Source: Limnephilus marmoratus (Eukaryota; Arthropoda; Insecta; Trichoptera; Limnephilidae). From it: DNA of 64,000 bases. The notes below the pieces were generated by a model. That model had not been told where the DNA came from. It did not search any database and was given only the letters and a program-made list of their open reading frames with translations. Below are positions 54,560 through 63,705 of this stretch, one piece after another (the stretch's first letter is position 1; each line of letters begins with the position of its first letter). The position numbers and the translations under genes are program-made. Location of the stretch: NCBI GenBank assembly GCA_917880885.1, contig OU862917.1:53118727-53182726 (forward strand), in the 5' to 3' direction.

Positions 54560-55946
54560 TTTGGATAAATGATTTTAATGTGGAAATAATAGAAGCAGCG
54601 TTGGACGGTAGATTAGTTTGAGAAGAAATTAGGTCAATTAGAAGCATAATAAGAGTTTGAATAAATGAAGAATTATCTTGGGAGAGTTGTTCAGAAAGCT
54701 TTTGATAGTTTGCTGAGGATGAATTATAATTGTTTGCGCACCCATTTGTGGCGTGTGAAAGAGGAGAACCATTGGGATTTAAGAGAAGCGAGTTGTGTTG
54801 ATGCTGATCGTATCCACGAGCCTGTTTAGAGATAGGCTTTTTGTATGTGAATTTTGTTGAACGGGAAGATGTTGAGGAGGAGGCGAGAGGGTTGGATGAA
54901 GAGTTACTGGATAAAACCTCGAAAAATGATTTTTTGACAGGCGGGAATAATTTAGAAGCCTGCAGAAAAGACAAGTTCTCAGAGGCCATAGAAATTTTTA
55001 TATTTTTTTGGCGAGATTGTTCGGGGCAAGAAGAGTTAATGGCGGAATGAGCGCCTAAGCAGTTAAAACATTTAGGTGAAGAGAGAGAAGAACATTGGTC
55101 AGCCGAGTGGTTTTCTCCACATTTGAAACATCTGGGAGGGGATCTGCATGCAGCTTTGGTATGACCAAAACGGCAGCAGTTGTAACATTGAGTGGTGGGA
55201 TAAGTGTACATTTCAACTGGTAAGGAGTTGAAAAATAAATAAATATGGGAGGGAAGAGATTGTCCTTCGAATGTGATGACGACAGATTGGGAGGGCTTCC
55301 AGGAAACGATGCCCTCAGAGGTGTCCTTATAATTTAGCCTCCTGGCTTTTATGGGATTGCCGATATGTTGGGGGGTTGAAAGTGAGGACAGGATTTCTGG
55401 AATGGACAGATCGGTCGAGATACCCCTGACCAGGCCCATTCGAGTGACATTGAAAGTTGGGATGTACGCCTTGAATTTAGAATTTGATGAAATAAATATA
55501 TTTTTGATAAAGTTGTTGGCGGCTGAACCTGACAGGAATTCAACAGAGATTCGGAAGCGACCCTCGGCTTTAACACCTCCAGGTTTAATCGAAAGGTTCT
55601 TGTTATTTGAAAGAAATTTACCAAATTCAAGAGGATGGATGGTTTTACCTTGTTCAGTTTTTTGCGCATATACAATGTAGGGGCCACGGGAATGAGTAGA
55701 GTAAAAGATTGTTGGAGGAGGTTGAGGAAGAGCTGGAGGGGACTGAGAAGACAAAGGCGAATCATGTTTTTTTGGGGAAAGGGGACTAATTTTTCTTTTT
55801 TTAATTGAGGTTAGGATGACAGATTCATTGTCTGAAATGTTTGAATGTTCTGAAAAGTCTATTTTATCTGAAATGTCTCCATCTGGAGGGTCAGGAGGGG
55901 GATCTGGGGGCTTTGTAAGGGGTACAGGAGGGAAATCCTCCTCCAT
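54522..55946 (-). CDS. LINE K ORF1: gag-like RNA-binding protein
   Basis: 474 aa starting MEEDFPPVPLTKPPDPPPDP. Proline-rich acidic N-terminus, basic KKRKISPLSPKK, then the same globular region as in H (GRFRISVEFLSGSAANNFIK, RMGLVRGISTDLS, VITFEGQSLPSHIYLFFNSL). Three zinc knuckles follow: CYNCCRFGHTKAAC, CFKCGENHSADQC, CFNCLGAHSAINSSC. An Asn/Ser-rich C-terminal part ends in SSVE. The last 38 nt overlap ORF2. Role as for H ORF1: nucleic-acid binding and RNP assembly. Confidence 0.9.
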   Translation of the reverse strand: MEEDFPPVPLTKPPDPPPDPPDGDISDKIDFSEHSNISDNESVILTSIKKRKISPLSPKKHDSPLSSQSPPALPQPPPTIFYSTHSRGPYIVYAQKTEQGKTIHPLEFGKFLSNNKNLSIKPGGVKAEGRFRISVEFLSGSAANNFIKNIFISSNSKFKAYIPTFNVTRMGLVRGISTDLSIPEILSSLSTPQHIGNPIKARRLNYKDTSEGIVSWKPSQSVVITFEGQSLPSHIYLFFNSLPVEMYTYPTTQCYNCCRFGHTKAACRSPPRCFKCGENHSADQCSSLSSPKCFNCLGAHSAINSSCPEQSRQKNIKISMASENLSFLQASKLFPPVKKSFFEVLSSNSSSNPLASSSTSSRSTKFTYKKPISKQARGYDQHQHNSLLLNPNGSPLSHATNGCANNYNSSSANYQKLSEQLSQDNSSFIQTLIMLLIDLISSQTNLPSNAASIISTLKSFIQNGSSRCQNSSVE

Positions 55947-56190
55947 TGTTCAAAAAATTTACAGCTAAAATAAAAAGTGACAGAAGTAAAAAAAATATAT
56001 ATATAAATATCTGTAAATGAGCAGCAAGAAGTGACTCCTGGAAGATCAGGGGGGAGAAGATTCCAACACACTAAACTTTTTACAGCCAAAACACAATAAA
56101 AAGATTGGTTTAAGAATATTTTTTGAAAGAGCAAAACAAAAGAACTGATGACAGCCAAATGTTATTGTTGCGAGTCTCTGATTTGCTGTT

Positions 56191-56237
56191 AACTTTCTCT
56201 AAAATAAAACAAAAAAAAAAATAAAAATAAAAAATAT
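56191..56237 (+). repeat. 3' terminus of LINE J displaced by element K
   Basis: AACTTTCTCTAAAATAAAAC plus an A-rich tract (to about 56237) completes the J 3' end. The copy at 15838-15965 shows the same two parts joined. The sequence from 56238 to 56566 has no recognised feature. Confidence 0.7.
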
Positions 56238-56566
56238 CCGAAAATGAACGTTCAAGGTCGAGACTGTGATGGTAGTACTTCGTACCGTGGACACGATTCT
56301 TCAGCACTGCAAATGCAGAGATCCGCCCCCCACGGGTTAAACAACGCAAAAATATACATCTCAAGATGTTTTTGAAGTAAAACTTCTTTACGCACGCTTG
56401 AATTGGGGGGGTAAGCTGGTGAATGCGTTATGAAAAGTGGTGATTGTTACGAAAAATGTCATGCGAACGGTAATCGATGCAAACGGTGATCGATTGCTAG
56501 GCGAACGGTCCGGCCTTTACGCACGCTTGACTTGGGGAGTGATAAGGATGAGGATAAGGACATGGA

Positions 56567-56695
56567 TGGTCACCCCAAGGTCGTAGGTCACCCCAAGGTC
56601 GTAGGTCACTCCAAGGTCGTAGGTCACCCCAAGGTAGTAGGTCACCCCATGGTCATAATTCACCCCAATGTCATATGTCACCCCTAAGTCACCCC
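56567..56695. repeat. Tandem repeat, ~20-bp unit x~6.5
   Basis: Units of GGTCACCCCAAGGTCGTA, increasingly degenerate toward the right (GGTCACCCCATGGTCATAA, then GTCACCCCTAAGTCACCCC). Confidence 0.9.
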
Positions 56696-56755
56696 GTTCG
56701 CTACGTTAGGTAACTTAGCAGGGATACCTGGGTTCATTGGGCGAGGTTAGTCTTG
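56696..56755 (+). repeat. SINE-B fragment
   Basis: CGTTCGCTACGTTAGGTAAC, TTAGCAGGGATACCTGGGTT and CATTGGGCGAGGTTAGTCT match the 5' central part of SINE-B. It follows the tandem array directly. Confidence 0.6.
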
Positions 56756-57993
56756 AAAATTTACTTCAGTCGTGTGGTTTAAAGCACACTCGTTTCTTTC
56801 TTCATTCTTACCATATATTTACTTAGGTATGCAGCAATGCTATCAATGATATCTTTGAAAATATTTAAAAAAAAAGTATGTAATATTACTAATAAAATAA
56901 GCTTCTCTTATTTATTTTTGAAGTTATTCCAAAAATAAATGAAAAAATATTCACCCCAGCAGAAAAGTATGTCGCACATTAAAATAAATAAAATAGATGT
57001 ATTTTTCAAGACACTGTCTAGATTACATTTAGTTAGGGAAAAATCGTGCAATTATACATAAAGGCAGCCAATAAAAATATAAAAATAAATGTAATTATAT
57101 TTACCATAAATTCATTCTGTCTTAATTTGCTACGGAAATTAGCGCTTACAACCCCATGTACGAAATTTCATGTTCAGCGTACAGTACTTACGTGAAATTG
57201 AGCAGCGCCTAACCCCTTTATAATGATAATGTTGCCGTCTTGTTATAACCATGGACAATATATTAAAATACTCAAAAAATAGAGCAAGTGATGGGCGGAG
57301 TCTCACGGCTGGTGTTGCCAGCTTTATGATAAATTATCCTCACATTCTGGGATTTTCTCGGAGTTCTTACGCTCACGGAGAAATTAACATGGTATAATTA
57401 GCTGAATCTCTAAGGTACTTGTATAAACATCTTATATAATATACTCGCGTGTGCTATCATCAAAGGAATACGCGAGATGCTACTTGGAAAGATATAATAT
57501 TTTCTCTATGAATGTGTGTACTGTGTATTATGTTAAATGTTTATGTATGAATCGGATTGGAATGCGGGTAAGTAATTTTCTTTATGAAGATATTTTGATG
57601 TAATGTTTGCAATTTTTTTCATCAGAATTATAATTACCTTTGACTGAATGGTCTGCGAATGTAAACCACATGTTTGTAAATCTCGTCTGGCAAAACTTTT
57701 ACTTGACGAAAACGTTCATTTTTATTCTGCGTAACGATGAGTAATATTAATTTTGAATGAATATTTTGGGCGTAGAGTGTTTGAAGGTTGTGGGGAACAA
57801 ATACCATAGGTAATAAAGTTCAAATAGATAAATTTTTCGATTATTTTTAAGAATGTCAAGTTTATTATTATAAATACCGGGATGAACCAAAGAGTTTTAA
57901 CCTAACACCTTTGATGATACCGACGGCGACGATATGTTTTTTTTTTTTTTTAATTTTCTGTGTACCTACACCTAACATAAGTCGGTAGGCAAT
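56756..57993. other. Unassigned AT-rich sequence
   Basis: No gene, tandem array or terminal repeats recognised. Confidence 0.35.
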
Positions 57994-58585
57994 GCGCGTT
58001 TTCATCCCCCGGCAAAATATCCCCGACAAAATATCCCTCGATGTAATATCCCAAGGACAAGATGTATCTCCAATACGCTCAAATCTTTTTAAAAACTATT
58101 TTTGAAAAATAAATTTATTGTCTTTACAGGATGTCTGTATTGTTTTTGTCCCATTTTACTATTTTTGAACAATAATTTATTGTCTTTACAGGATGTCTGT
58201 ATTATTTTTGTCCCATTTTATTATTTTTGAACAATCATTTATTGTCTTTACAGGATATCCGTATTATTTTTGTCCCATTTTATTATTTTTGAACAATAAT
58301 TTATTGTATTTACTTACTGGATGTCTGTATTATTTTCATCCCATTTAACTATTTTTGAACAATAATTTATTGTCTTTATTTACAGAATGTCTGTATTATT
58401 TTTATCCCGTTTAACTTTTTTTTAATAATAATTTATTGTCTTTACAAGATTTCTGTATTATTTTTGTCCCATTTTGTTGTTAGGTTAGTTAGGTTGTAGT
58501 AGATATTTTGTTAGGGGATGTTTTGTCGCTAGGATATTTTGTCAGAGATGTTTATCGGGGGATGTTTTGCCGGATGAAAAGGCGC
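57994..58585. mobile_element. TIR element with internal 62-bp tandem repeats
   Basis: Inverted ends: left GCGCGTTTTCATCCCCCGGC, AAAATATCCCCGACAAAATA; right, read in reverse, GCGCCTTTTCATCCGGCAAA, ACATCCCC, GACAAAATATCC. The TIR is roughly 60-90 bp and internally repetitive (ACAAAATATCCC-type). The interior (about 58095-58490) is six copies of a ~62-bp unit containing TTTATTGTCTTTACAGGATG. It looks like a non-autonomous DNA transposon; the superfamily is not determined. Confidence 0.65.
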
Positions 58586-58639
58586 GGAACCACCGAAGTC
58601 TCCGCAGTACAGAGCAAATTGAACTATATATACTAGGGA

Positions 58640-58760
58640 TGTTATGGAGCTCCGTAACCGTAACCGAAACTATCGGATATCCGAATTATAAAATATCCGT
58701 AACCGTAACCGAAACAGATATAAAAGTTTCGGATAGTTTCGGATAAAGGCGGAGTCTAAA
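58640..58760. repeat. Dispersed-repeat-like segment rich in CCGTAACCGAAAC
   Basis: Begins TAGGGATGTTATGGAGCTCC and carries CCGTAACCGTAACCGAAAC twice (about 58661 and 58691) plus GTTTCGGATAGTTTCGGATA. It resembles TAGGGATGTAAC-type hAT-like insect repeats, but no right end was found. Confidence 0.35.
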
Positions 58761-58984
58761 TAACAGATTACGACATGTTTTTGTTTGTTTTGCCCGACCG
58801 AGCCGTCCGATTTATTTTGTGATTGTGGGTGTACAAATATTAAAACTTATTATTTGCGAGCACCTACCTACTTACTTAGTTTCAAACAGTGGCGGTTTTC
58901 TCTAAAGTGCGTTTGTGCGCTGAACACCTATTAAAAAGATGATAAAATAAAAGAAACTTGTTGTATAATAATATACAAACTAGG

Positions 58985-59095
58985 TTTTGCCCGTTGCAGA
59001 AGCAACTAACGGGTTAAAACACTATGCGATTTGACGTGTGAACGTGGACGAAGCGAGCAGGAGTGTGTGTTAAATTACATATATGAAGAAAAAAC
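58985..59095 (+). repeat. Element head HX, copy 1
   Basis: GCCCGTTGCAGAAGCAACTA, ACGGGTTAAAACACTATGCG, ATTTGACGTG and GTGTGTGTTAAATTACATAT match 61982-62090 at most positions. CCCGTTGC...GCAAC.AACGGG can form a hairpin. In both places the head is followed by a long tandem array, so I read it as the common 5' region of a non-autonomous element. Confidence 0.6.
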
Positions 59096-59164
59096 GATGT
59101 CTGAATGCGGATGGAGCGAGGAGTGAGCACCTACAAAGGGAACAGGTAGTCGACGCCCCCTCCA

Positions 59165-60095
59165 AAGTTTCATCGCAATAGGATGAACCGTTTAGCAATG
59201 CATAATTTCATGATGCCAGAGCTCACTATTTTATACAGAATGAATTTTATACAGAATGAATGCGCACATCAAACCCCAAAATTTTCATCGCAATCGGATG
59301 AACCGTTTAACAATGCATAATTTCTTGATGCCAAAGCTCACTATTTGGTGCATAAATAATCTACTCGATGCGCACATCAAATCTCAAAAGTTTCATCGCA
59401 ATCGGATGAACGGTTTAGCAATGCATATTTTCATGATGCTGGAGCTCACTATTTTATACAGAAAGAATCGAATAGATGCCCAAATCAAATCCCAAAAGTT
59501 TCATCGCAATCGGATGAACGGTTTAGCAATGCATAATTTCATGATGCCAGAGCTCACTATTTTATACAGAATGAATCGACTGGATGCTCACATCAAATCC
59601 TAAAAGTTTCATCGCAATCGGATGAACGGTTTAGCAATGCATAATTTCATGATGCCAGAGCTCACTATTGTATACAAAAACCATCGCGGGCATGCATACA
59701 TCAAATCCCCAAAGTTTCATCGCAATCGGATGAACGGTTTACCAATGCATAATTTCATGATGCCGGAGCTCACTATTTTATACAGAATGAATCGAATGGA
59801 TGCGCAAATCAAATCCCAAAAGTTTCAACGCAATCGGATGAACGGTTTAGCAATGCATAATTTCATGATGCCAGAGCTCACTATTTTATACAGAATGAAT
59901 CGACTGGATGCTCACATCAAATCCTAAAAGTTTCATCGCAATCGGATGAACGGTTTAGCAATGCATAATTGCATGATGCCAGAGCTCACTATTGTATACA
60001 AAAACCATCGCCGGCATGCATACATGAAATCCCCAAAGTTTCATCACAATCGGATAAACGGTTTAGCAATTCATAATTTCATGGTGCCAGAGCCC
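59165..60095. repeat. Tandem array, 108-bp unit x~8.6, with 324-bp higher-order period
   Basis: TTTCATCGCAAT starts occur at 59168, 59283, 59391, 59499, 59607, 59715, 59823 (one base changed), 59931 and 60039 (one base changed), i.e. 108 bp after the first interval. Unit variants alternate in threes: GAATAGATG/GAATGGATG, GACTGGATGCTCAC and CCATCGCGGGCATGC recur every 324 bp. Because 108 is divisible by three, long ORFs with 36-residue repeats appear (59256-59603, 59622-59927). I do not regard them as genes. Confidence 0.92.
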
Positions 60096-60640
60096 AACAG
60101 TACTTTGATACAAACCCTGTCCTGATAATAACGAACAAAACAAAAAAAAAAGAATTATCCAATTAGGTGCAGTCGTTCGGAAGTTTGTTGAAGTTCGTTT
60201 CGGAAGTTCGTTGCGCGTACATACATTTCAGAGATTCATTTTTAAACAAATTTCATAATGCCAGAGCTCACCAGTAATTTTATACAAACCTTATCCTAAC
60301 AATAACGAACACAACAAAAAAAATATTATCCAATTAGGTGCAGTCGTTCGGAAGCTATGCGCGTACTTACATTTCGGCGAATCATTTTTAAACAAATTTC
60401 ATAATGCCAGTGCTCACCAGTTATTTTATAAAAACCTTGTCCTCACAATAACGAATACAACAAAAAAAGAATTATCCAATTATGGGCAGTCGTTCGGAAG
60501 CTATGCGCGCACATAAATTTCCGCTACTCATTTTTAAACAAATTTCATAATGCCAGAGCTCACCAGTAATTTTTACAAACCCTGCCCTGGACACAACAAA
60601 AAATAATTATCCAATTTGGTACAGTCGTTCGGTTCAATTC
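60096..60640. repeat. Tandem array, ~146-bp unit x~3.5
   Basis: CAGAGCTCACCAGTAATTTT, AACAATAACGAACACAACAA and ATTATCCAATTAGGTGCAGT recur at about 146-bp spacing (60259, 60404, 60550). It shares the AATTTCATAATGCCAGAGCTCA block with the 108-bp units, so the two arrays are related. Confidence 0.85.
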
Positions 60641-61549
60641 ACTTCGGTTGTTAAAAAAAATATTTAAAAACCTTCAATTTTTCAAGTTAATTTTAACGTT
60701 CTCTGAAAGTTCTGTTCAAATTCTATTCAAGTTCTGTAATTATTTCTGTTTTGAAATAATAAGTATAAATAAATAATAATAAATATACTGAAGATAATTG
60801 AATAAATACAACTCGCACATTACGTGAAAATGAACTAATTTAAAAATAACGTTCCCACCAACAGTGGGTGTCCAGAAGCAACCTCCGTGTACCTACATAA
60901 TTCAAAAAGTTACCATCTTGGGTGATTTTTTCATTTCATATCATTAATTTTCGATTTAACATTTAAAGGAAAGAAGTTCATAAGTCGCTACCAATAATAT
61001 TGGTGTAGGTACCTATGCGTTTTCTCAATAAATACTTGACAATCTTGAGTGATTTCTTTTAATATTTAAATGCTTCATAAGCCGGTACCTACCTAGTATA
61101 TACCGAGAAAAATAATATTTGGGTAGGTACCTACGCGTTTTTTCTTACGTACTTTAATACTTCTCTTTAACGAATTTGCAATAACTTGATGGAACGGTAG
61201 GTACCTACCGCGTTATAAATTGTGTTATTTTCAGATGGCCAGCAATTTTTACACTATCGAAGAATTTAGGAACACGTTTTTGACATGAATTTTTCAGAAA
61301 ATTATTGATTTTCGTCGGGTTCTCCTGACATATTTCATATGAGAATCGTATATAATTTTGATATTAAAAGTTGCGGAATTCTCTATTGTAACGTATTTTT
61401 TAAAAACATCTAAGCGGGGATCGGTTTCCGGGTCGCAATGCCGCGTACCGTAAAACCACTACCGAAAACTCTGAAAAGTCTGTATTATTTAGGCTAAATT
61501 TTTGACACTCGGAATCCTGACCTATCTCAAGATTATCTGACTCGCCGCC
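60641..61549. other. Unassigned AT-rich sequence
   Basis: Short recurring GGTAGGTACCTAC-type palindromes (61010, 61087, 61125, 61197). No gene. Confidence 0.4.
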
Positions 61550-61945
61550 AAGCCAAAATGGACTTTGGCACGTTCCAAACTCGAGGAAGCGACCGTCTAT
61601 TATCGCCTGCGGGGCCGAGGCCTGGGCTGGAAAGTAAGAGGGCTTAAGCGTCTTTGCATTTTCAAGCGAAAATACGCCGTAAAGTGGTACGCGATGCGGG
61701 GGAGAAGAGTCCGTTATCGCATCACCAAAACTGGAACCGTCGTTTGTATGGACTTTTTGACACGTTTCCTTCCGAAATGGATTTTCGTCTTTCGACTGGC
61801 GAACCTGTCGGCGGAAAACATAACCCCGGCCGAATTTCTTCGTCGGATAGTGAGAGATTACAGTTTCCGTCGCCAGGGTCGCACTTCAATTCTGTATCAG
61901 TCGTTTTGTATGAAACCGGTGTCAGAAAAGGCTGAAAAAAAAGGT
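61550..61945 (+). other. GC-rich island with possible exon
   Basis: Markedly richer in G+C than its surroundings. The frame from ATG 61558 runs MDFGTFQTRGSDRLLSPAGP to a TAA near 61645, then stays open to a TGA at 61933-61935. A second frame (61565-61978) is also open. AAAGTAAG (about 61631) and AAGGTGAG (about 61942) are splice-donor-like. No known domain is recognised. It could be a host exon, a pseudogene or a CpG-rich control region. Confidence 0.25.
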
Positions 61946-61981
61946 GAGTTTTCCAAACTGAGCATTAATATATACTAGCTG

Positions 61982-62090
61982 GGCCCATTGCAAAAGCAAT
62001 TAACGGGTTAAAACACTATGCGATTTGACGTGCGAACGTGAATGAAGCGAGGAGGAGTGTGTGTTAAATTAAATATATGAAGAAACCTGA
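61982..62090 (+). repeat. Element head HX, copy 2
   Basis: Second copy of the 58985-59095 segment (GCCCATTGCAAAAGCAATTA, ACGGGTTAAAACACTATGCG), preceded by TATACTAGCTGG. It leads directly into the 127-141-bp array. Confidence 0.6.
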
Positions 62091-62735
62091 GGTTACAGTG
62101 ACCTTGCAACGCATGCCGGGTACCCGTTGTATATAATGTTATAATAAAGTGCAGGCATTTGCAAGGCGCTTGCATAATAATATAGTTTCCCCGAACTTGG
62201 AATGGAACCATCCCCGAGGTTACATTGATCTTGCAACGCATGCCGGGTACCCGTAGTATATAATTTTATAATATAGTGGAGGCGTTTGCAAGGCGCTTGC
62301 GTTATAATGTAGTTTCCCGGAACTTGGAATGGAACCATTACAGTTAAGTTTACCCCGAGGTGACAGTGATATTGCAACGCATGCCGGGTACCCGTTGTAT
62401 ATAATGTACTGTAGTGCTGGCGCTTGCAATAAAACGTAATTTCCCAGGAATTGGGATGGAACCTTTACAGTTAAGTAAAGTTGTCCCGGAGGTTACAGTG
62501 CCTTGCAACGCATGCCGGGTACCCGTTGTATATAATGTTTTAATGTAGGGCAGGCGTTTGCAAGGCGCTTGCATTTTAATGTCGTTTCCCGGAACTTGGA
62601 ATGGAACCATTACAGTTAAGTTGACCCGGAGGTTACAGTGCCTTGCAACGCATGCCGGGTACCCGTTTTATATAATGTTATTATATTTGCAAGGCGCTTG
62701 CATTATAATGTAGTTTCCCAGGACTTGGGATTCTA
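62091..62735. repeat. Tandem array, 127-141-bp unit x~5
   Basis: The palindrome-containing block CTTGCAACGCATGCCGGGTA-CCCGT recurs at 62111, 62238, 62379, 62510 and 62650. Between blocks lie TTTGCAAGGCGCTTGCATTA and TAGTTTCCCGGAACTTGGAA. The block closely resembles the 3' end of the Helitron-like element at 30830-30854 (GCAACGCATGCCGGGTATCA). Four overlapping minus-strand ORFs are products of the array. Confidence 0.9.
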
Positions 62736-62920
62736 GAGCTCACTATTGTATATAGAAACCAATGAATGGTTCCCGGGGCAGCGGTACCAATCTCACGTTC
62801 AATGATTATCATTAAAATGCAAAATGCAAAAAAAGCGTTTTATTAATTTAATATTTTTCATTATAATTATCCCGTTCAACTTCGAGCAATTTTATTATAC
62901 ATTTACAAAAAAAAAACATA
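62640..62920. repeat. Direct duplication, left copy (partner at 63706-64000)
   Basis: The array unit, then TAGAGCTCACTATTGTATAT, AATGAATGGTTCCCGGGGCA (a SINE-B 5' scrap), ATCTCACGTTCAATGATTAT and ATTATCCCGTTCAACTTC repeat about 1,078 bp later with few differences. The second copy runs off the window. Confidence 0.85.
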
Positions 62921-63119
62921 AGCAAAATCATCAGATGAATCCAAATTGTTATGTGCAGGTAGGTACCTACGTAGATCCTATGTAGAATATAATTTAAGCT
63001 GTTGTTTAAAAAAAAATTTAAAATCTTCCTTTTTTAAAGTTAATCTTAACGTTTTGCGCAAGTTCTGTTCAAATTCAATTCGAGTTCTGTAATTATTTCC
63101 GTTTCCATAATAATTGGAA

Positions 63120-63330
63120 GGCTTTTGACCTCTCCAGCCAGATTCTTCCAACCCTTCGCCTTGCACCGCAGTTTGAGGAATAGATTCATACGTCCGTCAC
63201 TCCTGGCCACACTGTCCCCCATATTCCTAAAGACCCCTCATACGTTTTTCCTTCCCATATCTTCTTCTCCTTCCTTTCCCTTAAAAAACCCACCCCATAG
63301 CATCCTCAAAGATGACACAGGCCCCTAGGA
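63120..63330 (+). repeat. SINE-B copy, 3' half
   Basis: TTCGCCTTGCACCGCAGTTT, CGTCCGTCACTCCTGGCCAC, CCTTCCTTTCCCTTAAAAAA and CATCCTCAAAGATGAC in family order, broken off within the terminal hairpin (GGCCCCTAGG). Confidence 0.75.
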
Positions 63331-63414
63331 TTCAGAACGGGCTTTTTCTAGCGTTATTTCGTGATGCCAAAGCTCACTTTTGTATTCTGAAACTGTATGT
63401 ATTTGTCTAGGTCT

Positions 63415-63672
63415 TAGTGACGGATAGCCAGATTCTCCCAACCCTTCGCCTTGCACCGCAGTGTGAGGAATAGATTCATACGTCCGTTACTCCTGGCCAC
63501 ACTGACCCCCAGATTCCTACCAACCCCTCATACCTTATTCCTTCCCATATCTTCTTATCCTTCCTTTCCCTTAAAAAACCCTCCGCACAGCATCCTCAAA
63601 GATGACGTAGGCCCCTAGGGAAATTGTTTTCCTTGGAGCCTCCTGTGTGGAGCTAATGTAAAAAAAAAAGTT
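63415..63672 (+). repeat. SINE-B copy, 3' half with A-tail
   Basis: Nearly the same segment as 63120-63330, but continuing through the hairpin (GGCCCCTAGGGAAATTGTTT) to CCTCCTGTGTGGAGCTAATG and an A-run. It shares the GAATAGATTCATACGTCCGT variant with the previous copy, so the two probably arose by local duplication. Confidence 0.75.
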
Positions 63673-63705
63673 TAGCACTGCATAATTTCATCCTGAGTTA
63701 ACTCT

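Larger units (their letters stand above)
50727..56174 (-). mobile_element. LINE K: full-length RNase H-encoding non-LTR retrotransposon
   Basis: 5,448 bp on the minus strand, flanked by the 16-bp duplication TCTCTGATTTGCTGTT (50711-50726, 56175-56190). Layout: 228-bp 5' UTR, ORF1, ORF2, a short (~75 nt) 3' UTR with the hairpin shared with H, and an A-tail of about 18. Both ORFs are intact. It is a clear relative of H (same domain order and many conserved blocks) but well diverged and without H's 3' UTR repeats. H and K point toward each other, with 3' ends 2.9 kb apart. Confidence 0.94.

Noticed and set aside
59256..59927. Two ORFs encoding 36-residue repeats
   Set aside because: They exist because the 108-bp tandem unit is divisible by three. 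No initiation context, domain or independent support.
62008..62610. Four overlapping minus-strand ORFs
   Set aside because: Shadows of the 127-141-bp array; the repeated peptide follows the DNA period.
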